Shown: positions 11,101 to 22,632, numbered from the stretch's first letter. The stretch is DNA of 64,000 bases from Diadema setosum (GCA_033980235.1 CM067075.1:16380844-16444843); one strand, 5' to 3'. A program made the numbers and translations. Notes: generated by a model from the sequence alone, not told the origin.

Positions 11101-14100
11101 AAATTCAAAGGAAGCATTTAGTAGATACCATACCACATCAATATTGGACAATGGTTTCATAAATTCAGAGTGGTTCCACTTAACAAAGTTCATCAAACTG
11201 ATCAAATGATGAAAAATTCAAATCTCAAAACACTACAATTTCATCAATTCTCCATTTTGCATCATATAATCTCAGATGCAGCATGTTCCTTTTCCTATTA
11301 TGTCACAACGAAATATGGGTGAATACACCACAGACTATTGATATGAGGCTTATTTCAGAAGATGTTCACATAAACTGTGTTTCTCTCCATATCAAACTTT
11401 AAAAACAAACCATGGCTTCACTAGTCATCTTAAAAGAAACTCTGCCAATGAAAAAAACACTAACATTGTGATGGCTCATATATTCATCAGTTGTCAAAAT
11501 TTGATTACCATAATGTACTAAGATATTCTACAAGATGAAGAAACACAACAGCATGCTGGTACAAAGGTTTGAAAGTATGCTGTCACTATCAAAAAAAAAA
11601 AAAAAAATTAAAAAAAATCTAGGAATAAACATCACCACTATAGCGAGCATTTCTGAAATGGCTTATCATAATACTTGTGGAAAATACAAAGTATTGTGGG
11701 GTCACACCATAGATTTTGATGTTTACAAAGCGATAAGTTCCCATTTTTTACCGCAACATTTTCAAAGCTTTACTGTTTACATATTATCAGAGATTCTGAT
11801 ACTCTGTAAGACCACCAGCTCAGCTTTGTTCTGGAAACATTATACAATAGAGCTGTTTATATGACATTTGTGGCACATACAGACAACAAAAACAAACAAA
11901 CAAACAAACAAAATCTTGTTTCCTTACCTTTTCCTCTCTGACTCTGTTTATCCTTCCCGTTTCTCTTCTGAGGTAGAATGCAGAAAAACGTAAGCAGGAA
12001 ATACACATGTATTAGTACTGTGGTTTACTAAAATACTTCTCTTGGTCCATTTAATGGGTTTGATAAGAGTTGTATTTTTGCACATATCTAAATATATGAC
12101 AGAATGAAGTGCATATGATCTTGCTGGTGATATTGATGGGGTCATAACGACAAAAACAACAAGAACAAGTATAACAAAATACTGATAATACTGAATAACC
12201 GTAGTAACAATAACAGCAACAATGACAATGATGCTAATTATTATAAGAGGACAATGAAAAAGAATGAAGAGGAAAAAGAAACATGTATTCAAACTGACCC
12301 ACACGTTACAAAATACTGTAAAACCAGAAATTTGTACGTGCATGAAACTTTTGCGAACTTCACTTGGAGCCACGATTTGTGAAAGTAAAATGCATGTGGA
12401 AGATTTAGTCTACACGATCCAGTACATATACAGTAGTATGCTCATAGTTTTTTTCGTGGCCCGCAATTTGTGAAAGTTATGTTGCAAAAAAGGCTGCTGG
12501 CTCCAATTCGCAAAGTTTCATGCCATGAATGTTTCTGGTTTTACAGTACATTCAAGCAATGAGAAGTCAAGTCATGAGAATATATGATATGGAATATGAA
12601 CATACAGTCACTAGGATTACATTAATTACAGTACTAGTACATTTGCACAAATGAGAAAAAAAGAAAATTACTTACTTTTTCTTTACCAAGCCTCTTCTGT
12701 TTCTCTTTCTCTCGATTCAGGTACCTCAACAGGACTGAAATAACGATGAATGGGGAAAAGAGACATCACAGCAACTTGCTTACCAGAACAGATGTACCAA
12801 AGACTAAAATCATGAATTTGCATAATTAATTAATTAAAATTAGAAATTGATTGTTTCAAAAAATCTTATGACACAATCTTGTAGATTATGACGCGGGTCT
12901 CACGCATGCAAAATGTCATCGTGATCGCACCAATGATGGCCGAGATCTCGGGGGGGGGGGGGGGGGGGGTGGGGGGGGGATGGATTTCCCCCCAACCCCC
13001 CCTGAGATATCTCGGCCATCATTGGTGCGATCACGATGACATTTTGCATGCGTGAGACCCGCGTCATAATCTACAAGATTGTGTCATAAGATTTTTTGAA
13101 ACAATCAATTTCTAATTTTAATTAATTAATTATGCAAATTAAGCTCAAGATGATATTTTAGCCTAATTAAAAGCATTGAGAGTCTAATTTTTGATCTGTA
13201 AATCTGTTTTAGCATATTCAACAATTGTACATCACAAAAACTTCCAAAACTCATTTCAATTCTTATGTATTTTATTGTTTTCAGAATTTCTTATGTATTT
13301 CCTTGTTTTTCAACTTTTGTTTTTTCTTTGTTTTTTCATTGGAAATTGTCACTGACCACTTCTACCATAATTAGCACAAAATTAATCAATGAAAGTGATT
13401 AATTGTAAAAATAATCAGGTTTTTATGACTTTCATGACAGAGCACTGTTTTCAATAGGAAATGTACACAAAATCACAAAATTGTGCCTGTTTTGGGGCGA
13501 CATTCCATTACAAAAATGGGCGTGGCTTCGCAAAAGTATGCGCGGACGTTGCAAATTTGGTCTCAAAAGTTGCGCGAGACTTGAACGAAGAAAGTCAAGA
13601 AGCCTTGCGATGAGGCCTTCTCGCGTTACAGAATTATAGCGCGAAACGTCGAGGGGGGGGCGGATTCCGCCCCCCCCCCCCACCCCCCGCCCTTTTAGGG
13701 TTAACATGATGTTATAAATGACATGAAAAAGATGAAACAAAAGGAAAACATACCATCTAAATGTTTGATGGGGACATTCCAGTTCCTGGCATTTGTGAAT
13801 ATGTCTGTTGTGCCATACATCTGTGGAGGAACCAATTACAAAGATTGAGAATCAAGTTGTTCAGGATGAGCTTAGGTAAGTAAAAGGTTTCCCTGAAAAA
13901 TAAATGAATAAATAAATAAATAGGCTCAACAGTGTATTTCCTGAAAGGCTTGAGAATGTAAGACCCTTCAGATAGGAGTGATGCAATGGTTTGGAGAATG
14001 AGATATATATTAAAATATAAGAATTTGAAGGGTGTAAATGCTCTAAAATGGAAACAACCAAATTAACAGAAAGAATGGAAACCTAAATGCAATGGCTCTG

Positions 14101-17100
14101 TGACCGTAGGGTTAAAATTAAAGGTCTGATAAGTACAGGGCTAATAAAAAAGATGTAAAGAATTTGAAGGGTGGTAAAGCTCTAAAAATGGGTTGTTTAC
14201 AGTATTATTCAATATGGTCACCACTGCTATCCGTTACGAATGCCTTGTTTACTCCTTACAACATTTAAACACAGTATAGCTTGGCTGTATTACTTTGTTG
14301 GTCCTGCAAATAACCAGAAGCTCATTTGAGACCATGATTTATGTTAGCTAATACCACAGTCAGCATCTCTTCCATACAAGTTGACTACTCTGGAACCAGA
14401 ATCAGATCAAATGGTGCTATGAATCTATATCTGATAAACAACAACAACAACAAAAACCTTAATATTTCTATATTTTCTAAAGACAATACCCATCTCCAAA
14501 GTCAACACATTGTATGAACAAGTAAACAAGGCTGACTGTAGAATTTTAGCCCTGGCAGAGTCTTATGCCTTTAAATAATGTACAAAAAGTCATACCTGAG
14601 ACTTGGTTGCTTTCTGGACAATAGCCTTTCCCCTTGTGACCTGTGAAATTAGTGCAGCAACAGAACAATGCAGTTCCTTTGTATTGAGTATATTCAAGAA
14701 ATATTCAGACATATGTCAAATTCAGATTCTACTTAAACAGTGATAGGCAAGTTGAAATAGAATTTGCCTCATAGCACTGTAAAGTCATGAGCATACTTGT
14801 AAATGTTAATTCACATTATTAGAAAAAAAAAAAAACATTCAAGGTATAAGTGATGTCATCTTAGAAGATGCTGTGAGTTACATTTATGTACTTAAAATAA
14901 CCAATACCAATTCATAGCTTTACTGTATCATAAACATATTTTCACTAATGTAAATGGCACAGTAGGTATTATGTTCACTGATGTAATGGGTACAGTAGGT
15001 GTTATGTTCATGTCGTTTTGACTGCCATGGTTGTTGGCAAGATAAAAGAATGGGGAGAAAAAAAAAAAGAAGAAGAATGTATGTGAAGATTTGGCATGTA
15101 GTCAAGAACAGAAGACTGCTACACTTTCATGATAGATTCTGACAGATTCAAGTCACACAAAAGGTACCCAACGGAATATTCAGAAAGAGTCGGTGTCTCA
15201 TGTATGATTTTCACATACATTACTTTTAAGAGTATGACATGGGTTACAATTATGAACATTAACATACTCATGTCTTGAGTCAGCACGGGAAAACAGAAAC
15301 ACTGCCATTTGGCTATCTGTTGGAGCCCTTGGAATATATTTTTTTATTTTGGTATGCCAGATTAAAAAAACAAGAAGCTAAAAATGTTGCTATGGCGACT
15401 GGTATGCCTCCACCATAATGCATGGTTCTCTTATCGTCTGGACAATGTGTGATGCCAGTTTCACATAATTGGCAAAATATTAAAATGACAGGTTTGTCAC
15501 AAGTGTGTTGAATGTTCACTTTACTTGAACTAGGTTTAATTGGATGAATGGCTATATTGTCTAGGAGTCCATGTATTTGGGGAATTGAGGATTTTGACTT
15601 TGATCCTTTTGTAAGTTTATGCACTGGGTAATTTTCAAGGTATGGAGAAAAAGTGTATTAAACCTGGTCTTTGAACCTTGACCTTTGACCCTTTAACCCT
15701 AAAATTTCCATGAGAATCACTGTCAAGTAGAACATGCATAAATATGTACTAAGTTTCATGATGATACCTTGAGTCACTTTCCAGATATGGAGGAAGAACT
15801 GAAATTTAGCACTTTCACTTCACCTTTGACCTTTTGGCAAGAAACTTCCCTGATTTTTATTGGGTAATACATGTATACATTCAGTTTCAAGAAAAATCCT
15901 GCAGGTATTGCATTAATATGAGCGAAAAAGTGAAATTTTGAGAAGACCTTGACCTTTGACCCCTGACCCCTAGATTCCCTTGATAATCACTGCCAGTCAG
16001 TACATGCATATGTATTAAGTTCCATGAAGATACCTTGAACCATTTCAACCAAATTGTTAATTGACAGATGACTGGTCTTTACACAGGTTCATTCTTCGTT
16101 TGAACATACATTTCAAAAAATTATTGCATCAGGCAAATTTATGCATTATGCTGCTTTGAAAACAACTGAAGTGCCTACAACCAACATGAATTATAATGGC
16201 AATCAAAAGTAGGGTGTGCATTGATAGCTTTGAAAACAAGAGTAAATGCTGCACACAAATTATATGACCAACTAATTGACTTGTCAATGTTCTGAATCAC
16301 ATACAATGTATTCCTGCATCAGAGATCAATTCTGTTCACATTTTCAGTCACATGTGAGAGGTGAAATTGTGATCTCTCATCATTTGCAGGGAATAACATA
16401 CACTTTATAACTAGAAATGTTGCTATGGCGACTGGTATGCCTCTGCCATAATGCATGGTTCTCCTAATACGTCTATAGTACAATGTTTTGACAGTGTGTG
16501 ATGACCAGTTTCACATAATTGGCAAAACATTAAAATGACAGGTTTGTCACAAATGTGTTGAATGTTTATTTTCCTTGAACTAGGTTTTATAGGATGATTG
16601 GCTATGTGGTCTACGAGTGCAGGTCTTTGGGGATTTGAGGATTTTTACTTGACTTTTGACCCTTTTATAAGTTTATGCATTGAGTCATATTCAAGGTATG
16701 GAGAAAAGTATGATTTCAGCATTAAATAGTAAGATTTTAGCATTTTAACCAAGACTTTGACCCCTGACCTTTGACCCTATGATCCTAAAATTCTCAAGAG
16801 AATTACATGCATAAATATGTACTAGGTTTCATGATGATACTCATGTTCGAGATACGAAGGAAGTAGTGAAATTCAGCACTTTCATTTGACCTGGAAATTC
16901 CAAGAGAATTAATCTCTATTGGGTAATACATGTGTATATTAAGTTTCAAAAAAATCCTGCGGGCATTGTATATGAGGGAAGTAGTGAAATTTTGAAAACT
17001 TGACCATGACCTTTGACCCCTGTCCTTTGACCCATGACCCCCAAATTCCCCAGATAATCACTTCCAGTCAATATATGCATAAATACATTAAGTTCCATGA

Positions 17101-19526
17101 AGATACCTTGAACCATTTTCGAGATATAAAGAAAAAAGTGAAATTTTAACATTTTCACTTGGCCTTTGACTTCCTTACCTGAAACTCTCTCTGGAGAATT
17201 TTCATTTGGTAGTACATGTATGCACTAAGTTTCAAGAAAAAAAACCTTAAGGAATTGAATGGGAGAATTAATAAAATTTTGAGCATTTGACCTTGACCTC
17301 TGACCTTGAGCACCCAAAGTTGGTAGGCACAACTTCACCCACTCGTTCATATACATGCCAAGTTTCATTAGGATCCCTTGAACATTTTTTTCATTACGCT
17401 GCACACAAAATTGATCATGGGCGGATGAACGGACGGTCAACCCGAAAACATAATGCCTCTGGCACCACTTCGTCATGGCGGAGGCATAAAAATGAGAGGA
17501 GGAGAGATGATAAAAACCTACCACTCTGGAGTTTTGGTTGTTATTGCTTGGAGAGTCAGCAGCTCCAGGTGTACTGCTATAAAAGGAATAACATGAAAAA
17601 AAAAAAAAGAGAAAAAATCAGAGTTTGTAATGTTGTCATACTATTGAGACAAGTAACCATTGGGTATGCAAATTAAAACAAACAAACAGAGAATGTGATT
17701 ACTCCAGTAAATAACTACCAATGGCAACAGAGACTGAAGTTTAAGTATTTTAGGCAAAACAAAGATATCCACCAACAAATGAGGATAAGTCTGACCAGTG
17801 TGACTACAACCTAAAGGGTTTCAAATTAAAACAAATTCTCATTTGCACTTGCATTTTATTCCTGATTTCAGTTGCAAGTCGCAAAGACACTGAAATGAGT
17901 CTCTTCACCTACTGCTAAGAGCATAACATTCCTTACACCACCTGTGTCTCAAACCACATGGCCTACTCAATTAAATGTGCAACTCTCGATACACTTTGAC
18001 TTACACGTACATGCACGAGTATATACACACCATGGAGAAGGTGAATGTGCAGTCACACTAAGCTACACCAACTCATTGGTGTTCAAGTAGTCAAACTGTT
18101 TGGAGTGCAAACTTGCACCAAATTTGAGTGGAAATATGTTGGAAAGCACCTCCAAATCAAATTGGGCCACACAAGATTTCATTAATATGTTTGCAAAAAG
18201 ATCAGGCTTAAAGTTTGCTTTACACAAATGTAACTCAAATAGCATGATACATATTTCTACACACATTTGCAAACAAGTTCTTCTGGTAAGTCTGAAACAT
18301 TATAGTTTTTAGTAGCAGACCTGCTATGCTCTACACCTGAAAAGACTGCCAAGCACACACTATACACATGACACTCACTCTCTTGTCTGGTGGAATGGGC
18401 TAGGCGTGGACACAGCAGGACTGGTGCCAGACGGCATGCCCTTAGATTTTGGGGGGTTTCCAGTATCTTTGGCATCAATGTGGTCAGATATTACACAGGA
18501 TAGTTCCTTGGAGAAAAACTGCTCCACAACCTGACAAGATACAAGATACAGATTAGCCACAACAGAGAAAAGACTCGGAAAACAAGCAAAACAAGAGCAA
18601 CAGAAGAGGATGGGAAAAATAAGTAAGAAACAAAGATGACATTTTAAAAGCAATATTAATGAATTACTACTTCATACACTGCTGACACCTGTTTACCACA
18701 AGATTCTTATCATGTAGTGCAAAATTCCATGCATTTCCAACTTTGCTATAACATTTCCTACAACTGTGGTGCTAAAACCATTGTAATTTTGTATGTTCCT
18801 TCAACATGCTCATAAACATCAAACATTTCTTCGGAAAAGTCAGTGCTCTTACCGCTCCAAGCGCCTCCAACTCTGCCTTGAATTTTGCATACTGTGCTTT
18901 ATGTCGTGGTTGGTTCAGCTCTAGATAGTACTTCTTCCCCTCCAATGGCTTCTTGGGGTCAAACTCCAGCCTGCGTGGTTGCCGCTTTGGGGGACCTATT
19001 GGGGATATTTTGAATGGGAATGCAAAATATCCAAGAAAACGAAGTGCTAGTATGTGTTCATAATCCTTTTTAATTTTCATGAGATATCTATCTTATCATC
19101 TATAAGACTAACAACAACATGACAAACATAATTTGAAAAGAAATATGATAAATCAAATGAATTTCATTCTCAAATCTAATATGTACATACATATCTGGTG
19201 TGTAGCAAATCAACATGATGGCTTTCTAGATCATGACGAAAGTTGTTATTGTTGTGTAACTAAATATCTAGCGACAGTGAATATATTTGCTGTACACCGA
19301 GTGATCACCCTGAATTTGTCAAAACTACATACTTTTATTTCCCATACAGCCAGTTTTGAATATTTGCATTGTTCAATGATAAATGAAGCTTTTACATAAC
19401 AATTTTTTTTTATTTTTTTTATTGCTAGGAAACATACATACCTGATTCATTATTACTTGGTCCAGCAACATCATGCTGACCACTTGGATTCTTGTGTCTG
19501 GACTTTCTGACCTTTGGTGCAGACAT
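1743..19526 (-). CDS. DBF4: DBF4, regulatory subunit of the CDC7 (DDK) kinase; 13 coding exons
   Basis: DBF4 activates CDC7, which phosphorylates the MCM2-7 helicase in the nucleus to fire replication origins. Exons in transcript order: 19526-19442, 18995-18853, 18530-18379, 17573-17522, 14640-14596, 13820-13754, 12734-12676, 11967-11928, 11039-10994, 10273-10103, 8672-8525, 7698-7532, 5151-1743. All introns are GT-AG, phases agree throughout, and the sum is 4584 nt (1527 residues plus stop). Motif N (BRCT-like) spans about residues 48-200, with VEQFFSKELSCVISD at 78-92 and WNVPIKHLDVLLRYL near 173-187. Motif M is KPFLKAEDMSRHFRP at 220-234. Motif C is the DBF4-type zinc finger C324-X2-C327-X9-H337-X5-H343. 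The rest is a low-complexity, Ser/Pro/Lys/Arg-rich tail. Vertebrate DBF4 is about 670 residues; fly Chiffon has a comparably long tail. The start (MSAPKVRKSRHK) is the first ATG of the first exon. A 5' non-coding exon upstream is likely: an acceptor-like CAG sits at about 19550 on the minus strand. Confidence 0.95.
5343..5585. repeat. TIR element, TACTGTA family
   Basis: Left end TACTGTATACGCCAAATATT and right end an imperfect inverted copy (TATGGCATATACAGTA). Internal half-palindromes contain cacgaatt-like motifs. Non-coding; lies in the last DBF4 intron. Confidence 0.6.
6214..7058. mobile_element. Nested foldback element of tandem ~160-base units
   Basis: The head CTAGAAATGTCGCTACAGCG is shared with the repeats at 15376 and 16411. 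Short TIRs: TATAAACCCGCCAAAC at 6239-6254 and GTTTGGCGGGGGTATAAAT at 7037-7055. Inside are four diverged tandem units of about 160 bases, each with an 'aagttt(c)atgggaat(t/c)gg' segment and a GTTACCATGGCAAC site. Non-coding. Confidence 0.7.
6365..6861. promoter_or_regulatory. Four RFX X-box-like sites in tandem units
   Basis: GTTACCATGGCAAC at 6365-6378, 6528-6541 and 6848-6861, and GTTACCATGGCAAT at 6689-6702. The first three fit the RFX consensus GTNRCC-N2-RGYAAC exactly and the fourth misses one base. Spacings are 163, 161 and 159 bases. Binding is inference; the sites are units of a transposable element. Confidence 0.45.
7532..7698 (-). CDS. DBF4: DBF4 coding exon 12 (motif C, His pair)
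   Basis: 167 nt. It begins HLQSEQHQRLV, supplying the two zinc-binding His (337 and 343), then NLDTMIAVGPNLDRFLED, a helix often found after the finger in this family. Confidence 0.95.
8525..8672 (-). CDS. DBF4: DBF4 coding exon 11 (motif C, Cys pair)
   Basis: 148 nt. It ends GFCEFCSIKYSHLDK, giving the two zinc-binding Cys (324 and 327). The intron sits inside the finger, between its Cys and His pairs. Confidence 0.95.
8893..8975 (+). tRNA. tRNA-Ala(AGC)-like sequence, probably pseudogene or SINE head
   Basis: A-box TAGCTCAGTCGG at 8904-8915 and B-box GGTTCGAATCC at 8948-8958, both exact. The anticodon arm CCGGT-CTAGCAA-TCCGG gives anticodon AGC, and the T arm TCGGG-TTCGAAT-CCCGA is perfect. 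The acceptor stem does not pair in register: GGGCTTTC pairs with GGAATCCC only with an offset and a mismatch. A T run (8972-8975) follows. It lies in a DBF4 intron, opposite strand. A functional gene is unlikely; a decayed tRNA or tRNA-derived SINE fits better. Confidence 0.5.
10103..10273 (-). CDS. DBF4: DBF4 coding exon 10 (motif M, second half)
   Basis: 171 nt, beginning HFRPISKEFSTWPRILLD and containing GTCPYDP, as in motif M of other DBF4 proteins. A polar linker leads to the zinc finger. Confidence 0.93.
10516..10730. repeat. TIR element, TACTGTAAAAC family, diverged
   Basis: Begins TTCTGTAAAACCAGAAATAT and ends with an inverted relative (AATTTACGGTTTAACAGTAT). The body carries ttcgcgg and gtggagccgacagcc, also seen in the copies at 12314, 56346 and 62888. 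In a DBF4 intron. Confidence 0.6.
10994..11039 (-). CDS. DBF4: DBF4 coding exon 9 (motif M, first half)
   Basis: 46 nt, ERQLTKPFLKAEDMSR across the splice. KPFLKAEDMS is the conserved start of motif M, which contacts CDC7. Of two possible acceptors two bases apart, only the outer one (exon edge 11039) keeps phase. Confidence 0.93.
11928..11967 (-). CDS. DBF4: DBF4 coding exon 8 (40-nt microexon)
   Basis: 40 nt, KRNGKDKQSQRGK plus one base. Of the three frames, this one joins open to both neighbours. It continues the basic linker between motifs N and M. Confidence 0.87.
12314..12548. repeat. TIR element, TACTGTAAAAC family
   Basis: Ends TACTGTAAAACCAGAAA and TTTCTGGTTTTACAGTA are an inverted pair. 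The interior includes ggctgctggctccaattcgc, related to the copies at 56346 and 62888. In a DBF4 intron. Confidence 0.7.
12676..12734 (-). CDS. DBF4: DBF4 coding exon 7
   Basis: 59 nt. It completes the BRCT helix (LLRYL) and enters a Lys/Glu-rich segment (NREKEKQKRLGKEK). Donor AAA|gtaagt. Confidence 0.92.
12815..13140. repeat. Perfect 132-base inverted repeat with G/C-run loop
   Basis: Bases 12815-12946 are, by eye, the exact reverse complement of 13009-13140. The 62-base spacer contains long G runs, a short AT stretch, then C runs. Arms begin AATTTGCATAATTAATTAAT. The element is non-coding and lies in the DBF4 intron between coding exons 6 and 7. Any transcript through it could form a 132-bp hairpin. 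Most likely a young foldback MITE. Confidence 0.9.
13141..13753. other. Intronic DNA with a poly-G/poly-C pair
   Basis: No coding signal. The stretch 13500-13690 is GC-richer than its surroundings and ends in facing G and C runs (about 13653-13692). It may be a decayed repeat; I cannot define its ends. Confidence 0.4.
13754..13820 (-). CDS. DBF4: DBF4 coding exon 6 (BRCT C-terminal half)
   Basis: 67 nt, starting MYGTTDIFTNARNW. The Trp and the following 'V-I-H-L-D' are typical of the last BRCT helix. Its Met is internal and not a start. Confidence 0.92.
14596..14640 (-). CDS. DBF4: DBF4 coding exon 5
   Basis: 45 nt, VTRGKAIVQKATKSQ; matches the 'SRGKAML'-like helix of the DBF4 BRCT region. 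Both ends fall on codon boundaries. Confidence 0.9.
15376..16075. repeat. Tandem-unit repeat, copy 1 (DR1-bearing family)
   Basis: Head aaatgttgctatggcgactgg, then gtatgcctccaccataatgc. The body has diverged units around an 'aagtttcatgatgatacctt' phrase and 'ccttgacctttgacccctga' phrases. Exact TGACCTTTGACC at 15679-15690 and 15950-15961. Non-coding, in DBF4 intron 4. The right end is approximate. Confidence 0.6.
16411..17490. repeat. Tandem-unit repeat, copy 2 (DR1-bearing family)
   Basis: Same head as copy 1 (ctagaaatgttgctatggcg). It ends in cgtcatggcggaggcataaa, whose complement resembles the head's gcctctgccataatgc, so the element has loose terminal inverted repeats. Exact TGACCTTTGACC at 16765-16776 and 17007-17018. 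Non-coding, DBF4 intron 4. Confidence 0.65.
17522..17573 (-). CDS. DBF4: DBF4 coding exon 4 (linker)
   Basis: 52 nt; TPGAADSPSNNNQNSRV, a flexible linker. It is recognised mainly because both its phases match: it begins with the third base of a codon and ends on a codon boundary. Donor GTG|gtaggt. Confidence 0.8.
18379..18530 (-). CDS. DBF4: DBF4 coding exon 3 (motif N core)
   Basis: 152 nt, residues 77-127. VVEQFFSKELSCVISD is the hallmark DBF4 motif N stretch (family pattern: a G-x-VEEFFSK-like core), followed by a Ser/Pro linker. Confidence 0.93.
18853..18995 (-). CDS. DBF4: DBF4 coding exon 2 (start of motif N)
   Basis: 143 nt, residues about 29-76. It contains KKPLEGKKYYLELNQPR, the first strand of the BRCT-like motif N. 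The acceptor is ccaatag|GT and the donor GCG|gtaaga. Confidence 0.93.
19442..19526 (-). CDS. DBF4: DBF4 coding exon 1
   Basis: Encodes the start Met and 28 basic residues (MSAPKVRKSRHK...). The donor is CAG|gtatgt on the minus strand. The exon ends one base into a codon and matches the next exon's phase. Confidence 0.88.
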
Positions 19527-19550
19527 TGTACTTGTATGGATTTCTTTCCT

Positions 19551-22500
19551 GAAACCTATTCAGGTATGAAGCCAGTACTGCAGATTGTATTCATCCACAT
19601 TGATTGAACACCTATTCACAAATCGGTCATGTTGCCCCCTGAGTCTTATGTTCACATCCTGATGCAAATAGGCAGAAAAGAAGCAGACAAATATTTCAGG
19701 ACATAATTATCGCAATTACATGTGTATTTCAATGCATAATTATCACAACTGCCAAATCTAGAGATGAATTTGAGATGAATATTTATATCAAAATGTCACT
19801 TCTCAGAGAACTGTATAGGATGCAAAGAACTTGGCATGATATCCTGTTGCATCTCTTGGTAAATAATGATTATTTTGCAACAGTTCATTAAGAAGCAGCA
19901 CTGACAAAGAATAAGTGCCACAATTGTACATAGGGGAATAGACACTACAAGAAAAGGGACTAATTTGTACTCAAAAGGGATCGTGTGTGGAAATTTGTGA
20001 AAAAGACTAAAATAGGATATCCTCTCACAAAGTCAACTGATTGTTGTTAGTTTTCTTGAAAGGAAAGAGTGCACTGAAAAAGGCACTTCCACTGTTACAA
20101 CAGAAGCAAGAATATGAAAAATCACCGTTAGGCAGTTTCTTATGAACCTTGCAAGATTGGTCATGTTGATATTTTTACAGACTCAACCAGCAAGGTAATT
20201 ATCAAAGTTGGTATGGGACTGACAAAGGCACAGGTTATGTCCTCCGGAGAATTCAGCTTTACTTGTTGTGAGGAAGGAGGCTAGTTTCACTCATCATAGT
20301 GTGGCAACCACTTCCCACCATTTTGAGGATAACAGGGTCCAAGGACACCAGGAATGCTCAAGGTGATGTAGATCAATGTGCCTCTGCACATGTGGAGAAA
20401 AACACTCAATACCAACTCATTCTTTCCTCATCTGCCATCATTTATTCTTTAATACTTCTTTAGACCATAATTTGCAGAGACTGTGCACAATGTTAACTCA
20501 TAACATTCCTTGGTGGTGCCGACTGGTATATACCAGTATACATAAATATGTACTGTTTAGGTCTAAATTATGATGAACAGGAAACTAATTGAAATAAGTG
20601 ATACAACAAATATCGCCTCCTGATAATAGCATGCCAATTCAACAGCTATTTCGCTTATCTAAGTTGGATGTATATCAGGACAATTAAATCACTCCAGGAC
20701 AATTGGATAGCTGTTACCAGGAGACAAGATCTGGAGTGATGAAAACAGAACTAGGCTAGATTGAGTCTAAATTTAAATGGTTCAGGACTTTACAACTTCA
20801 TGCCTGATGATGATGATGAAAAAAAGCGCACCTACACACACACACACATTGTGAAGAATTCCAGTCCAAGTAGCAAATCTCTAACAGCTTTTAACAGTTT
20901 AGCTACTCCACTACAATATAATCGAAGATGGCACAGTTTTCTACATCCCCCTGCTGGGGATAGAGTACAATGCACTCCTGTTATAAAGAACACAGTTATA
21001 TTACTTACAGTGTATAACAAAATTCCGGTGATACAACAAAATAAAAATTCTTCTTCTTCTGTTTAATTCAGGCTGCAACATTATTTGTTCTCTGTTTTTT
21101 ATTGTTTATTTGTTAAAATAAAATTTCAATATAACGAAAGAAAACTGCCTGTACGGGAGTCCACTGCACTGTGATGCAGTGTTCTATGATTATAATTACA
21201 GTATTGTACATACAGATGAAGGTTCCCCCCATATTGTTTTTTATTCTTTTATTTCGTTCAATTTCATATCACAAAATTCACTTTCACAGAAACAAAAACC
21301 AAAGTTTATGCAAAGACAAACTGCATTTATACACAAGATTGTATGGTAGCTCTACTACACATCGACCACCCCTTTTGAAACCGACCACGAAGTTTTGGCG
21401 CACAGAACGCTTAGTACGCACTGCACTGCGCGCAGAGCACATAAAAATGTATTGGCTTTGACCGTTGATGCGGATGTGTGGGAAAATGCGAAAATTCACT
21501 GTTCATTTTTGGTTTTAATCAAGGACAAAATTTCGAATGAATGTTTTAACCGAATCGTAATGCAATGTCAATGCATTTTCTAAAAAGCTTTGTACAACAC
21601 AGTGTTCAATACAACTCGGTTTGTGTGCATTGTCAATACAAAAACAGCGGTCGATCTAAAAAAGGAGCGGCACCGCAGGGAGCTGAAAAGAGGGCACTCA
21701 AGTTCGACGGTGATACTTTTGCACTGAAACTTCAAACTGAAAAGGGAAACAACAGCATTTGATAGTGCTGGATTTTCTCAATCATGTACGTCAACTTTTT
21801 ATGTGAATATCAGTGTTGAATATTCTTATCAGGCAAATAGATATGAGGCGGTCGATGAGTAGTAGGATTCCACTACGCACTAGGAACAACCATACAAACA
21901 TTGCTGCTCGGCCCCACCAGTAATAATGGCCTATTATAGGCCTACCGTCGGTAAAACATCTGGCCTCTCAACTTCAGTCTCTGTTCCTATTCATGAAATT
22001 CTAATACATCTGCCTAATTCGGATAAAATATTCTCTGATTATTCTCATCACTTATAGTAGAAAGATTGTAGGGAATAGCCCGCTGACTGGAAGAAGACAT
22101 AGTATTGTGTTGACACCAACCAACATTTGTTTCATAGCGGGATCTTTAAATTTTAAAAGGCCACGGGCACACAGTGCTGTGCTGTTGCGTGTCACACAAC
22201 TCACATACGTCAACACAGTGCAAGTGCACACACACTCGCGCGTTTAGCATTGCGTTGATTGCACCGACGACGGCAAAAATTTTCAACAATTCATAGTGTG
22301 AGCGAAAAAAATGTTCGTCACAACAAAAAATCCGTTCACGACGTATACTATCACATCACTACAGAGTGCAGTGAATTATTAACTCTATCGAAAGCAGCCC
22401 AATCACACCAATCAATGACAGCGATCATTGTAAAATAGCACATGCACACAGCGGTCATGATTACCATTACAGCACGTCTGAATGGATGCGAAAAGTTTCA

Positions 22501-22632
22501 CAGTAGGCAGCCATGTTTACTACGACCTTTCACGGCGTGCGAGCAGCGCAGAGATGCCTGCCTGGGAGGAAAAACAAATTGTGTCACGTGACAGCGAGGC
22601 GGTAAGAGTTGGATGCCGATGCGGTGCGATAT
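19551..22632. other. DBF4 upstream region; no coding exon recognised
   Basis: Should contain the DBF4 promoter and any 5' non-coding exon. The most CpG-rich part is about 22180-22640, a candidate promoter with no definable core element. About 20960-21175 holds a decayed repeat ending in gggagtccactgcactg, related to the cagtggactccc repeats near 63833. A short diverged repeat around 21365-21870 shares 'ggtcgatctaaaaa' with 28151. Confidence 0.4.
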
